Notes: generated from the letters alone by a model not told the origin. DNA of 64,000 bases from Bacteroidota bacterium (GCA_016714005.1 JADJOA010000014.1:959862-1023861); one strand, 5' to 3'. Numbered from the stretch's first letter, positions 1 to 11,901 are shown. Made by a program: numbers and translations.

Positions 1-3000
1 GCTCTTGCAACGTTGCTTCAAACCACTGCCGGAGCGCAATCGTTAAATGCCGAAAACGCTTATTCGGTTTTATGGAAGGGCAGCAATGTTGCTTCTGCTA
101 ATAAGTTGTCAGCTAAAGTCTTAGGAAGCAAACCAACATTAAATGAAATGGGAGTTCCTGTAATTACAATTTCGCTTCCTGTGCAGGATGAGGGCTTTGA
201 GTACAAATCAATTCTTAAAAATATTTCAGCTTCAACTTTTGCTAAAACAGATTTTGAAATTGATTTTTCATCAGTTCCAACAAATGATTTTACTACAAAA
301 ACCACAATTTCTTACAACAGAAAAAAGCCTGAACTTTTTATTGAAGTTGCTTGCTTGCGAAATGTGGGCGGCACTCTTCAAAAATTAAATTCTTTTGAAA
401 TAGATATTGAGAAAACAGGAGTTACGGTACCTCAGGTTAACAGAGTATATGCAGCCAATTCTGTTTTAAAAGACGGCACATGGTTTAAAATTGGAGTAAC
501 CAAAGATGGGATTTACAAAATCACGTATGATTTTTTAAAAAACAAATTAGGTATTGATGCAGCCAGTACAAACCCTGCCAACATCAGGCTTTTTGGAAAT
601 GGTGGTGGTATGGTTCCCTTTTTAAATTCAATTGATAGAAAAGATGATTTAACAGAAAACGCAATTGAAGTATCAGCTAACGGAACGGTAGGTGTTTTAG
701 ATAACCAGGATTACGTTCGGTTTTATGGTCAATCTCCCGATAGGTGGAATTTAAATGCTTCTAACAATAAGTTTTATCATCAAAAACATTTGTATTCAGA
801 TACTACTTATTATTTCCTTTCTGTTGACTTTAATGATGGTACATCTCCCAAAAGAATTCAAAGCGTAAATTCTTCTTCTGCTACACCCAATGTTACGGTA
901 ACAAGTTTTAACGACTACGCTTTTCATGAGGAAGATTTGCGCAATTTTATAAAATCGGGGAGAGAATTTTATGGGGAAGTTTTTGATCTCAACCTCACAC
1001 AACCTTTTTCTTTTTATTTTCCTAATTTAACTACCGACACAGCATTAGTGCGAACTTCTTTTGCAACACGTTCACCAGGCATAAGAAGTTACACAAAGTA
1101 TTTCTGTAATAATAATTTGCTTTATACAGACTCTATTCAAACAGGCACTAATTATCTTGATGATTATGCTTATGAGTCTAATCGTTCTAAATCAATTATT
1201 CCTAATGGAGGCAGTAACGTTGATTTCTCCCTGCAATTTATTCCTAGTAACAGTAGTTGTTACGGGTACTTAAATTATTTGGAAGTAAATGTAAGACGCA
1301 ACCTTGTTTTTGGAATTAATAACGGTGTTGATCAACTGCAGTTTAGAGATTTAAATTCTGTTGGTGCGGGCAATGTTGCCCAGTTTTCAATAACCAATGC
1401 TAATTCTTCAACAAAAATTTGGAATGTAACTGACCCTACAACTGTTTTTGTGCAATTAAACAACGGAACCAGTGGCGTATTTAATGCGCAAACCGATATG
1501 CTAAATCAATATGTGGCGTTTGGAGGCAACTTCCTTTCACCTGTTTATTCCGAAAAAGTTGTTAATCAAAATTTACACGCCACTGCACAGGTTGATTACA
1601 TAATAGTTGCTCACCCTTTATTTGTAGATGAGGCAAACCGTCTTGCCGATTTTCACAGGACAAAAAGTAATCTTTCTACGGTAGTAATTCCAACAAATCA
1701 AATTTATAATGAATTTTCTTCCGGAGCGCAAGACATAAGCGGTATCAGAGATTTTGTAAAAATGTTTTACGACAGAGCCTCCACATCTGGTACTTACCCA
1801 CAACATCTTTTGCTATTTGGCGATGGCTCTTATAATAACAAAAGCGCGAACGGTACGAATGGAAACTTTATTCCCACATACCAATCAATTAATTCTGTTT
1901 CATATATTAACTCTTATGTTACCGATGATTTTTTTGGATTGCTAGATGATAACGAAGGATTATGTGGTAACTCAGAAAAAATTGATGTTGGAGTTGGAAG
2001 ATTTAATTGCCGCAATAAAGAGGAGGCGAAACTGATGGTTGATAAAACAATAAGATATGGTTCTGAAAGTTTAAATAATACTGGTAATTGCAATAGCAAT
2101 ACATCGGGCGTATTTGGTGACTGGCGCAACACACTCACATTTATTGCCGATGATGAGGATGGTAATTTGCACCTTCGTCAGGCCGACTCTCTTGGCTCAT
2201 TTATTTTCAATAATGCCAGACAATTTAACGTTGATAAAATTTATTTAGACGCTTATGAGCAGGTTGCTACACCTGCCGGACAAGCGTTTCCTGGTGCAAC
2301 AGAAGCCATCAACAGAAGAATGGAAAAAGGCTCCTTGCTTATAAATTATACCGGACATGGTGGTGAAGTGGGCTGGGCGCAGGAAGGCGTAATTGATAAT
2401 TCAGTAATTCTTGGCTGGAAAAACTCTACCAGGCTACCGGTTTTTGTAACTGCCACCTGCGAGTTTAGTCGTTGGGATGACCCTGCAAGAGTATCTGCTG
2501 GTGAAAATGTTTTTCTGAATCCTGATGGTGGCAGCGTTGCATTGTTTTCTACTACCAGGCTTGTTTACGCTTCTTTTAATGAAGACCTTAACAACAGTAT
2601 TATTCGTGTAATGTTTACAAAAGTTAATGGAGAGTATCCGCTCCTTGGAGATATTTACAGATTAAGTAAAATAGAACCAATAAACCTTAATCAAAACACG
2701 CGCAACTTTAGTTTGCTCGGAGACCCTGCTTTAAAATGGCATACCCTAAATATAAAATAGAACCAACTGAAATAAACGGAGTGCCAATAATTGCTTATGC
2801 CGATACTATTGGAGCATTGCAAAAAGTTACTATGAAAGGAATTATAACAGATAGTAACGGGCAAAAACTTACTTCCTTTAATGGGTACATTTATCCATCT
2901 GTTTTTGATAAGCCCAATAGTGTTCAAACTTTAAACAATGATGCAGGCAGCCCCCGCACAAATTTTGTTCTTCAAAAAAATATTCTGCATAAAGGAAAAG

Positions 3001-3829
3001 CCTCTGTTACAAATGGCGATTGGGAATTTACTTTCATAGTGCCTAAAGATATTGCGTATCAATATGGTGTTGGCAAGTTTAGTTTTTATGCCGAAAACGG
3101 AATTGCAGATGCATCGGGCTATAACGATAGTATTGTTATAGGCGGTTCTTCTTCCAACAATATTTCAGACAATGATGGTCCGCAAATCAAATTGTATATG
3201 AACGATGAAAAATTTGTTACAGGCGGATTAACAAATGAAAACCCCAAGATATATGCCGTAGTGTTTGATTCAACCGGAATTAATACAGTGGGTAATGGGA
3301 TTGGGCATGATATAACCGCTTCACTTGACGGAAAAATTGATCCCGTATATGTTTTAAATGATTATTACGAGTCGGATTTAAACCAGTACCAGAGCGGGAA
3401 AATAGTTTACCCTTTGCAAAATTTAAGCGAAGGAAGGCATACCTTAAAAATTAAAGTATGGGATATTTTAAATAACTCTAATGAAGCAAATACCGAGTTT
3501 ATTGTTGCAGAGGCAGCCGAACTTGCCTTGAAACATGTGTTTAATTACCCAAATCCGTTTACCACCAATACGGCATTTTATTTTGAACACAATATGCCTT
3601 GCGAACCGCTGAACGTGCAAGTAGCAATTTATACAGTAACCGGAAAGCTGGTAAAACCATCAGCAAAAGCACAACCTGCGAAGGCTTTAGGTCCGATAAT
3701 ATTTCGTGGGATGGCAAAGATGATTTTGGTGATAGAATTGGTAAAGGTGTATATGTTTATCGTTTAAAAGTTAATACCACTGACGGACTTACCGCATCTA
3801 AAACGGAAAAATTGGTGCTTCTCAAATAG
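1..3829 (+). CDS. porU: PorU, type IX secretion system sortase (5' partial, frameshifted)
   Basis: PorU is the C25 (gingipain-like) peptidase that removes the C-terminal signal of type IX cargo and attaches the cargo to the outer surface, working with PorV. The frame is open from base 1, so the true start lies upstream of the window. The catalytic His is in TGHGGEVGW (about residue 785) and the Cys in TATCEFSRWD (about 818). The frame breaks near 2735 (after DPALK; one base missing restores LAYPKYK) and again near 3660-3690. The last part carries a YPNPF...GVYVYRLKV C-terminal domain ending KLVLLK. The breaks look like sequencing errors because both sides match one protein. porV follows, as is common in the phylum. 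Confidence 0.9.
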
Positions 3830-3854
3830 AACAAAAGTTAATTTTTTTAACGTA

Positions 3855-3862
3855 TATATTTG
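3855..3862 (+). promoter_or_regulatory. Bacteroidota -7 box (TATATTTG) upstream of porV
   Basis: TATATTTG fits the TAnnTTTG -7 element of the Bacteroidota primary sigma factor. It lies 54 bp before the porV start in the porU-porV gap, suggesting porV has its own promoter. No clear -33 TTG was found. Confidence 0.5.
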
Positions 3863-3915
3863 CCACCTCTCAAAAAGAACCATAATAATTATTTTCAAAA
3901 ATTAAATTTAAGTTC

Positions 3916-5138
3916 ATGATTTTAAACAGATTGAAGAAGTTCTTTGTCATTACTTTAATTGCAACATTCTTCACCAGCAGTTTCGTTTTTCTCAATCAAC
4001 AGATAAGGCAAATTTGTTGGGTCAGATCAATACCATTACCACAGCAGTGCCATTCCTAATGATTTCGCCCGATGCTCGGGCAGGTGGGATGGGTGATGCC
4101 GGTGCTGCATCTTCTCCCGATGTAAATTCTATCCATTGGAACCCTGCTAAAATGACTTTTAACGAAAAGAAAATTGGTATTGGAATTTCTTACACACCAT
4201 GGTTACGCGCTTTAGTACCTGATATTAACTTAGCTTACGTTTCGGCATTTTCTAAATTAGGTGATGGCAACCAGGCATTGAGTGGTTCATTACGTTTTTT
4301 CTCACTCGGTAATATTGATTTTACAGATGTTGACGGAAACAATATTGGACAGTTTAATCCAAGTGAATTTGCACTTGACGGAAGCTACTCACGTAAACTT
4401 GGTGAAAATTTTTCAGGTGGAGTTTCATTACGTTTTATCCATTCAAACTTAACAGGCGGAATTGCAGTACCGGGTAGTAATACACAAACTAAAGCAGGTA
4501 ATTCAGTTGCTGCAGATGGATCAGGGTATTTCCAAAAAGAGATTGAGCTTTCAGGAAAAGATGCGGTATTCAGTGCCGGATTTAATATTTCAAACATAGG
4601 TTCAAAAATTACCTATTCAGAAACGGGCACAAAGGATTTTATTCCAATTAACCTGCGTATAGGCCCTGCTTTAAAAATTAAGTTAAACGAGTATAATGAT
4701 TTAACTTTTTTGGCAGACTTCCATAAGTTACTTGTTCCTACCCCTCCAGTATATTCCGATCAGGTTGTTGATGGAGAGTATTTAATTTTAGCAGGTAAAG
4801 ATCCAGAGGTAGGGGTACCACAAGGAATTTTTCAATCATTTGGTGATGCTCCCGGTGGAGGTAAAGAAGAATTGAGAGAAATAAATATTTGCGGTGGTAT
4901 GGAGTATTGGTACGATAAACAATTTGCCTTTCGTGCGGGATATTTTTACGAACATGCAACCAAAGGCAACAGAAAATATTTTACCCTTGGTGCAGGCTTG
5001 CGCTACAATGTATTTGGGTTAGATTTTGCATACCTAATACCAACCGAGCAGCGCAACCCGCTTGAAAATACATTGCGCTTTACGCTTTCTTTCGACTTTG
5101 AAGCGCTTGGTGGTGGTGGCGATGATGGTGGCGAATAG
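3916..5138 (+). CDS. porV: PorV/LptO, type IX secretion outer-membrane beta-barrel
   Basis: PorV is an outer-membrane barrel that shuttles T9SS cargo from the translocon to the PorU attachment complex. The start at 3916 gives a signal peptide (basic NRLKK, then a hydrophobic stretch to SSFVF). The frame then breaks in a T run near 3986; adding one T gives FSQSTDKANLLGQ and continues in the long frame. The mature part has the PorV-typical DARAGGMGDAGAA and WNPAKM near its start and beta-strand-rich sequence up to the C-terminal FTLSFDFEALGG. About 400 residues, normal for the family. The low-complexity GGGGDDGGE tail is unusual. Confidence 0.9.
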
Positions 5139-5174
5139 TTTTTTTTAATCCTTATACCTCACAGTCTTAAAAAT

Positions 5175-5655
5175 TTGAAACCACGCATAGGTTTTGGTTT
5201 TGACGTTCACCAGCTAAAAGATAACCACACTTTTACTTTAGGAGGTATTGTAGTGCCCCCACAGCAAAGGTGCCTTTGGTCATTCAGATGCCGATGTAAT
5301 TATTCATGCAATTTGCGATGCACTATTGGGTGCAGCCAACCTTGGCGATATAGGCAAACATTTTCCTGACACATCAGACAAATACAAAGGCATTGACAGC
5401 AAAATTTTATTGATGGAAGTTTGTAAACTCATCAACAAAAAAAATTACGCCATTGGAAACATTGATGTAACACTTTGTTTAGAGGAGCCTAAAATAAAAC
5501 CACACATCAGCCAAATGCAAAAGGTGTTGAGTGATGTAATGAAAATAGCGGAAGAAGATATTTCCATAAAAGCCACCACCAACGAAAAAATGGGCTTTAT
5601 TGGCAGAGAAGAGGGCGTAACTGCTTATGCGGTTGCAATTATTTTTAAAGGATAG
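5175..5655 (+). CDS. ispF: 2-C-methyl-D-erythritol 2,4-cyclodiphosphate synthase
   Basis: IspF converts CDP-methylerythritol 2-phosphate to methylerythritol cyclodiphosphate in the non-mevalonate isoprenoid pathway. Zinc ligands are visible in FGFDVHQL and HSDADVIIHA, and the family signature ATTNEKMGFIGREEG lies near the C-terminus. The frame breaks in a five-C run near 5255; removing one C gives VPHSKGAFGHSDADV, so the protein is about 160 residues, the usual IspF size. The start is TTG at 5175. It lies just after porV and before rnpB. Confidence 0.92.
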
Positions 5656-5714
5656 CCTTTACTTAATTCTGCTAAAATTTCCGTTTATCAACTTTCAACT
5701 CTATTTCAAATATT

Positions 5715-5722
5715 TATTTTTG
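5715..5722 (+). promoter_or_regulatory. -7 box (TATTTTTG) of rnpB
   Basis: TATTTTTG fits TAnnTTTG and ends 6 bases before the predicted 5' end of the RNase P RNA at about 5729, the expected spacing to a transcription start. Confidence 0.6.
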
Positions 5723-5728
5723 CCATTG

Positions 5729-6113
5729 AAAGCAAACCGTCTTGCCGCTCTGTTATAAAAAGCAGGGAGGAAAGTCCGGGCAGCAAAGAGCATTCTGCCT
5801 TGTGTTAAACAAGGGTGCAATACAGAAATGTGTTGCAACAGAAAGTGCCGCAGAAAAGTAAACTACCTGCGCAAGATTTGTTCTGCGGAGGAAAAGGTGA
5901 AAACGTGGGGTAAGAGCCCACGCCATTTATCAGTAATGGTAATTGGTGGAAAACCTCAGAAGCTGCAAAACCACATATATCATTGGCTCAGGGCTGCTCG
6001 CTCTGCATTACGTTGCAAAACGTATAACAATGAAGGGTAGGTTGCTCAGATAAATGGCAAGACGTTTATGCCTAAAAACATAAATGACAGAACCCGGCTT
6101 ACAGGTTTGCTTT
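5729..6113 (+). ncRNA. rnpB: RNase P RNA (class A)
   Basis: This is the catalytic RNA of RNase P, which matures tRNA 5' ends. The conserved 5' core GAGGAAAGTCCGGGC lies at 5768-5782 and the 3' core ACAGAACCCGGCTTA at 6088-6102. Helix P1 pairs AAAGCAAACC (5729-5738) with GGTTTGCTTT (6104-6113), which sets both ends. The internal GGTAAGAGCCCACG segment near 5909-5922 fits the CR-II/III region. T-rich sequence follows the 3' end. Confidence 0.95.
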
Positions 6114-6239
6114 TATTTTTACACTTTTAATTTTAATCACAGCATAAAAAAATATTCCAATAGCAATTCTTTCTTTTACCCTGATTCTAAATTTTGGAGT
6201 TGTAAACCCCAAACCCCGAACTCAAAACTAAAAACTCCA

Positions 6240-7209
6240 TTGAGCGAACTCACCATACCACTTACAATTGACGACCCGGTTGCTTTCCTTGGCGTTAACG
6301 AAGCCAACTTAGAGGTTATACGAAACAAGTTTCCGGCATTTAAAATAATTGCGCGCGGCAATGAAATAAAAATATTAGGCGATGAAAAACAACTCACTGT
6401 TGTTGCTTCCGCAAATTTATGCTGCTATAGAAAAATTTCAGCAAACCGGAAAATTTGATAAAGATGATTTTGATGCAGGAGAAAAAAATGCTCCTGACGA
6501 AAAAAAACAAAATGGTAATGCAGATGCGGGCAATGATATTATAGTTTATGGCAATAATGGTATTGTTGTTAAGGCACGCACGGCTAACCAGAAAAAAATG
6601 GTGGCGAGTAGTGTAGATAATGATATTGTTTTTGCCATAGGACCAGCAGGAACGGGCAAAACATACACAGCAGTTGCATTGGCAGTTCGTGCTTTGCGCA
6701 ATAGAGAAATAAGAAGAATAATACTTACCCGACCAGCTGTTGAGGCAGGAGAAAACCTCGGTTTTTTGCCCGGAGATTTAAAAGAAAAAATTGATCCATA
6801 CCTGCGGCCGCTTTACGATGCTTTGTATGACATGATACCCGGAGAAAAATTAAAATCGTTTTTAGAGAACGGAGTTATTGAAGTTGCACCGCTTGCTTTT
6901 ATGCGTGGTAGAACACTTGACAATGCTTTTGTCATTTTAGATGAGGCGCAAAATGCAACGGAGAGTCAGCTTAAAATGTTTTTAACACGCATGGGACCTT
7001 CGGCTAAGTTTATCGTAACTGGCGATGTAACACAAATTGATTTACCACCCAAGCAGCCATCAGGATTATTGCAGGCAATTAAACTCTTGAAGAATATAAA
7101 GCATATTGATTTTATTTTTCTTGACCAATCAGATGTGGTACGCCACAGGCTTGTAAGGGATATTATAAAGGCTTATCACAAAAAAGATAATGAAGAGAAA
7201 AGGCCGTGA
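6240..7209 (+). CDS. PhoH-family ATPase
   Basis: A cytoplasmic PhoH/YbeZ-type P-loop ATPase associated with RNA metabolism and ribosome maturation. The TTG start at 6240 begins SELTIPLTIDDP, the usual Bacteroidota PhoH N-terminus, followed by an ARGNEIKILGDE segment. The frame breaks near 6390-6400 and resumes as QIYAAIEKFQQTGK. Walker A is GPAGTGKT and Walker B is FVILDEAQNA; the signatures GENLGFLPGD and FIVTGDVTQIDLP follow. About 320 residues, family-typical. The 3' end overlaps the next gene by 20 bp. Confidence 0.9.
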
Positions 7210-7948
7210 GTTTATAGTGGGTTTGTTTTTTTTGATGGCTGTTTTTTTTCTTTCAACCGCTTGTCAAAAAGATCATTTGTTTGATTGTTTTAAAGGGACA
7301 GGAAATACGATAACTGAAAAACGAATGTTGAGTGGTTTTACGGAAATTGAAATGAACGACAATGTTGATGTTATTGTAAAACCAGGTGCAGATTTTGAAA
7401 TAACTGTTGAAGCAGGTGATAAATTAATAGATGGAATAATTACAGAAAAAGAAGGCAACAGACTTTTTATAAGAAATGAAAATAAATGTAACTGGGTTAG
7501 GAGTTTTAAAAATAAATTTACAGTTACAGTTTGTATGCCTGAAATAATAAAGTTTGAAAGCTATGGCAGTGGCAACGTAAATTTTATTGATACCATAAGA
7601 ACCAACGAATTTCAGTTTGATAACTCGGGGGGCTCCGGTAGTTTTAATTTTTTAATGAATGTGGGTAGCTGCCGCACCAATGTGCATACCGGTGTGGGTG
7701 ACGTAAATTACTATGGACATATAGGTGTGCATTATTTTTATTACAACGGCAATGGCCCGTTTAATACATTGAATTGCCAAAGCGATGTGGTGTTTACCGA
7801 AAACAAAGGCACGAACGATATTAAAATTTTTGCCATCAAAATTGTTAGACGCAAATCAACATATGTTGGTAACATTTATTACAAAGGCATACCTGATTCG
7901 TTGCGTGTGCGTGAGTTTGACAAAGGGAAAATTATAAGGATAGATTGA
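7190..7948 (+). CDS. Head-GIN domain (DUF2807) lipoprotein
   Basis: A 252-residue secreted lipoprotein: lipobox near FLSTAC at about residue 25, then a head-GIN domain (putative autotransporter adhesin fold), seen as alternating short strands with repeated glycine or asparagine such as ESYGSGNVNF, DNSGGSGSF and TGVGDVNYYG. These beta-helix proteins are common in Bacteroidota; substrate and role are unknown. It overlaps phoH by 20 bp and ends two bases before the next start, so the three genes probably form an operon. Confidence 0.8.
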   Translation: MKRKGREFIVGLFFLMAVFFLSTACQKDHLFDCFKGTGNTITEKRMLSGFTEIEMNDNVDVIVKPGADFEITVEAGDKLIDGIITEKEGNRLFIRNENKCNWVRSFKNKFTVTVCMPEIIKFESYGSGNVNFIDTIRTNEFQFDNSGGSGSFNFLMNVGSCRTNVHTGVGDVNYYGHIGVHYFYYNGNGPFNTLNCQSDVVFTENKGTNDIKIFAIKIVRRKSTYVGNIYYKGIPDSLRVREFDKGKIIRID

Positions 7949-7949
7949 T

Positions 7950-9784
7950 ATGTTGAAGTTGATTGCATTTCCTTTAAGGTTGTTTTTGTTTTGGTTATTG
8001 CTTACAAATTTTTTCAGGCTGGCATTATTGGTAACGCAGTATTTTTTTAGTCCGTTGCCAATTGCCGAATCGTTGCTTGTTTTTTCATCAGGTTTTATGC
8101 TTGATCTTTCTATGATTTGTTACATAAGCATTATACCATTGTTGCTGTATTTTATTTTTCAATATACGAACAGTAGTGTTTTAAAATATGTAACGCATGG
8201 CATCTGCTACCTGTTTATTGTTTTAGTTATACTTATTTCAATAGCCAATATTATTTTGCTGAAACAATGGGGCACGATTATTAATTACAGGGCGCTTACT
8301 TATCTAGATGATGTGCAAACGGCTTTTGCATCGGTAAATAATTTACAGTTGGTTGCTTTGATTGCAATTTTAATACTGGTTATTTACGCTTCTTTAAAGG
8401 TTTACAATTTTACTGTAAGACCATTTTTGAAAAATGTAAAACAAGCACATTGATTAAAAGCGCAGTGGCTGCGGTTTTAATTGTTTTAACAGGTGCATAT
8501 ACGCGTGGAGGGTTTCAGGAAATACCAATAAATGAAAGTGCGGCATATTTTTCAACCAATAACAAACTCAATTTAATTGCAACAAATCCACAGTGGCATT
8601 TAATGCACAGCATTTTGCAGGCAAGTAAAGGCAATAACAATGCGTATAAATTTTATGATGATGATGTAGCGGAAAAAATAACCGAAGGTTTAGTTGAAAA
8701 AACGGATACACTGCCGCAGCTTTTCACTCAAAAAAAACCGAACATTGTTTTTGTTTTATTAGAAAGTTTTACAGCTGATGCTGTATTTGAATTGGGAGGA
8801 GATACGGGGGTGGCACCAAATCTTGGTAAGCTGATTAGGAGGGGATTGTTTTTTACGCGAATATATTCGAGCGGTGCGCGTACGGATGTTGCGCTGCCAT
8901 CTGTTTTTAGTGGTTTTCCGGCACAGCCTAATCATAGCATAATGCGGTTTACAGAAAAGACGGCAAAACTTCCATCTGTATTAAAGCCATTTAAAAAACT
9001 CAGGTTATCATACTTCATTTTATTATGGTGGAGATTTAAAGTTCAGTAATATGCTTAGTTATTTAACTACTGTTGGTTTTGAAAAAATAGTGGGGAAGGA
9101 TGATTTTGACAGTAAGCAGTTTAACAGTAAATGGGGAGCGCAGGATGAGTTTGTGTTTGCAAGGCATTTTGCTGATATGCAGTAATTTGAAGGAGCCTTT
9201 TTTCGGCAGTGCTGACGCTCGAGTTCGCACGAGCCATACGAATCTCCAATGCAATCTCCTTTCAGTACAATAAATGAAGCGGGAAAATTTAAAAATGTGC
9301 TTTGGTACACTGATTATTGTTTGGGAAAATATTTTGAAAATGCGCGTAAAGCAGCGTGGTATAAAAACACGATATTTATTGTAATGGCAGATCATGGTAA
9401 CGGGCTTTTGAAAAAAAGAAGTTTTTATGAAACGGGTTTAAGACATATACCATTGGTAGTTTTAGAGCCACTAATGCCTTTTATAAAGGCAAGCAGATAA
9501 AGGGACAGGAGGGCAGCAATGACATAGCCACCACGTTGCTTACGCAATTAAATTTTGATACGGGTGAATTTGTTTTCAGCAATAATTTGCTGAACCCTGA
9601 GCGTAAAAATTATGCTTACCAGAATATGGATGATGCAGTAGGGTGGGTTACTGACAGTTGCAGTTTTGTTTATAATACAGAGCAGAAAAGATTTTTGGAA
9701 AGAGAGCCGGAAGGATGCGAGGCAGATACTTTTACTGCCAAGGCGTATATGCAGAGTATTTATAACAGATTTATTGGCTATTAA
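7950..9784 (+). CDS. LTA synthase-like membrane sulfatase-fold protein (frameshifted)
   Basis: An inner-membrane protein of the lipoteichoic-acid synthase/phosphoglycerol transferase group (alkaline phosphatase fold). Four or five N-terminal membrane helices are visible to about 8440. The catalytic domain has NIVFVLLESF (metal-binding Glu), SSGARTDVALPSVFSG (probable Thr nucleophile), SSHEPYESP and MADHGN (metal-binding Asp-His). The reading moves through at least four frames (breaks near 8450, 9000, 9200 and 9470) yet rejoins as one protein of about 610 residues, with the YHTSFYYGGDLKFSNMLSY stretch linking two of the pieces. Gram-negative relatives may modify periplasmic glycans or lipids; the substrate here is unknown. 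Confidence 0.8.
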
Positions 9785-9840
9785 GAAATTTTTTGAAGAA
9801 TTACGATTTGTACAAGCGCACGAAATTCGTTAGAGATCTT

Positions 9841-9965
9841 TTTTCTTTTTTCCACTTTTAGTTGGTTAGTTTTTAATTTGTTTTTGGCAACTCATTAGTA
9901 CGAAGAGCATTTTTCTTTTTTCCACTTTAGTTCGTTAGCTTTTTAATTTGATTTTGGCAACTCAT
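9841..9965 (+). repeat. Imperfect direct repeat, two ~55-bp units
   Basis: Two copies (about 9841-9894 and 9911-9965) share TTTTCTTTTTTCCACTTT, TTTTTAATTTG and TTTTGGCAACTCAT in the same order, about 70 bp apart. Noncoding. The rest of the ~1 kb gap up to 10862 holds a terminator, one R1 copy and a 21-bp minisatellite; the GC-skewed stretch at 10390-10860 shows no convincing gene. Confidence 0.7.
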
Positions 9966-10011
9966 GAATGCTGAAATGCATTTTTGTTTGCCCAAAAGGT
10001 GGAGTAAAAAA

Positions 10012-10038
10012 GGCGCCCCGAGAGATCGGGGTGTTTTT
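10012..10038 (+). terminator. Rho-independent terminator
   Basis: Stem CGCCCCGA / TCGGGGTG around a GAGA tetraloop, followed by seven T. It is suitable for ending transcripts from the phoH-sulfatase cluster. Confidence 0.7.
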
Positions 10039-10042
10039 TTAC

Positions 10043-10144
10043 TCCTGACCCCTAAAGGGGAAACGCTTTGCTTTAACTGGGTGGGTATGCTTAACCTGAC
10101 AGGGGCGCAAGCGCACAGTCAACCTTGGTGACTGTCAGGTGAGA
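10043..10144 (+). repeat. R1 dispersed palindromic repeat, copy 1
   Basis: One of three intergenic copies (others 12477-12581 and 16239-16331). Shared parts in order: CCTGACCCCT-AAGGGG, CGCTTTG, GGGTGGGT, then ACCTGACAGGGGCGCAAGCG. The 3' part is a palindrome; here ACCTGACAG pairs perfectly with CTGTCAGGT at 10131-10139. Confidence 0.8.
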
Positions 10145-10223
10145 TACTGTTAAAAGTAATGAAATAGGTGTGTGTAAAGATGGGAAAGTGGAGGACGCTT
10201 ATTAAAAAGTGAAAGGCGGTAAT

Positions 10224-10371
10224 AAAAAAGAGATGCCCCGAAACGATTTAGAGCAAGGGCAGTAACCATAACGATAGAGGCGGTAATTAAAAAGGGATGC
10301 ACCGGAACAAAAAAAATATGTACCTGAACAAAAAAGAGCTGCCCCAAAACGGAAAAGAGGTGCCCCGAAAC
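10224..10371 (+). repeat. 21-bp minisatellite
   Basis: Four contiguous 21-bp units at 10288-10371 plus one detached unit at 10224-10244. The consensus is AAAAAAGAG-N-TGCCCCGAAAC. Units vary at several positions. A minus-strand frame crosses them as 7-residue repeats, but I do not regard that as a gene. Confidence 0.75.
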
Positions 10372-10861
10372 CAAAAAGGGGAAGTTTTGGCAGTAGGTAA
10401 AAATGTGATTTTTTGTTAATGCTTTGATTGTGAGCCGGCTGAACTTTTTTGGGAAAGGTTACGGTAGGTTTGGCAGGTTGGGTAAGGGAATGTGTAAGAA
10501 TTGGATGGAGTTTGTGTTAAAATGAGGGGTTGAAAAAGCAGGGACTGTTTGCAGGAAAAGTACGTATGTGGGTGGGGTGGAAAGGTTAACCGCAGAGAAA
10601 AGGAGAAAAATGAGGCTGAGAAAAGGGTTTTGAAAAAACGGGATTTTGAGAGGGGAGTTTGTGGGATGAGTTGCGAAAAGTATGCCAGTGTTTTATTATT
10701 GGTATATATATAAGGTGCAGAAAAATTTTTGCTTAAAGTTTAAAATAATGTAACCTTAACATTTTTGGTTTCGTTAGAATACCATGAAAAGACGGTTGTA
10801 AGATTTGCAACCAGATTAAAAAAAAATAAGTATCACAAAAAAAATTAAAACAAGAAAAAAA

Positions 10862-11836
10862 ATGGTGAACTCTAATTACTCGACAGCCATGTGGCTTATG
10901 TATGCAACTTGCAGATTATTAGTTAGCAATTGCAGGAACAAATTATCAAACTTTGCAGAATATTCAGCCCAATATACGGAAGCGTTTTTGGATGAGTTGC
11001 TTGCACTTATTAATGAAGCAGAGGCTATGCCGAGCGAGGAGATGCGAGCGCAGGAGCATAGCCAGTTATTGGAAGAGCTGAAGCCCTTGTTTAAGGATTG
11101 CCAGCGTAAGTTTATGTTTTGAAAAGTTATATAGCGGGTGCTTTCCCAAAGAATTTGTGGGAGATAAACTGGAACAGCGCAGGCTGGGATATGTATGATA
11201 CGGAAATGAACTGGAGTGCAGCGCAGCATATATGCGCAGGCATTGCAATACATTGCAGCTAATAAAACTGCATTGCTTGCTAATGCAAATATGCCTGCAG
11301 ATTTTGAAGAAAAGTTTACGGATGCCGTTGAGGCGTTTAATACGAAGCTTGCTGCTTTTACCAATGCAAAAATAGAAGCGGTGGAGGGCACTGATGCTAA
11401 GATGAATGCAAATAATGCAGCATATGATAAGGTGATAGAGAAGATATGCAGTGTGGGGCAAGTAATTTTTGGTGATGATGCTACTTTGAAGGGTGAGTTT
11501 AGTTTTGAGAAGATGAGTGAGGTGTTGCGCCCAACGGGACCAGCAGGCTTAAAGGGTAAGGTGATTTATATGATTGATGGCAAGCCGGTGGTGGGTGCAG
11601 TGGGTGAGATTGAGGGTACGAAGCATACTGCTACTACAAATAAAGAAGGTGAGTATGATTTTGGAAGTAATTTGGCAAGTGGTAAGTTTACCGTGAAGTG
11701 GAAGTTGAATGATGAGGTGCTTGCTGAGGAGGAGGTGAATATACCGGCTGGGGTGACAGTTAGGGATACGGTGGAGGTGGAAGTGCCGGGTGAGCCGATT
11801 GTTGAGGTGAAAGTGCCGGGTGAGCCGATTGTTTAG
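10862..11836 (+). CDS. Unknown protein with C-terminal carboxypeptidase-regulatory-like domain
   Basis: Function not recognised. The N-terminal part is helical (residues 1-86), followed by a WNSAGWDMYDTEMNWSAA segment in another frame, then a helical Ala/Asn-rich stretch. The C-terminal part (GLKGKVIYMIDGKPVVGAVG...TNKEGEYDFGS) fits a carboxypeptidase regulatory-like Ig fold. It ends with two copies of EV(K)VPGEPIV. Frame breaks lie near 11115 (a missing T) and 11218; both sides stay coding. No signal peptide is obvious. It is flanked by repeats and followed by a good terminator. Confidence 0.65.
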
Positions 11837-11869
11837 GTGTTTGGTTTTAGGATTTAATATTTATTTGAT

Positions 11870-11901
11870 AATCCCGTGCAGTGATGTGCGGGATTTTTTT
11901 T
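11870..11901 (+). terminator. Rho-independent terminator (repeated sequence)
   Basis: AATCCCGTGCA / TGTGCGGGATT hairpin around GTGA, followed by eight T. The same hairpin and its upstream GATTTAATATTTATTTGAT recur at 16206-16238, so this terminator is part of a duplicated block. Confidence 0.85.

Noticed and set aside
10224..10371. Possible CRISPR array
   Set aside because: The units are contiguous with no unique spacers and no cas genes nearby; it is a minisatellite.
10150..10374. Minus-strand open frame of 74 codons
   Set aside because: It only crosses the 21-bp minisatellite and reads as hydrophobic 7-residue repeats; no start signal or family likeness.
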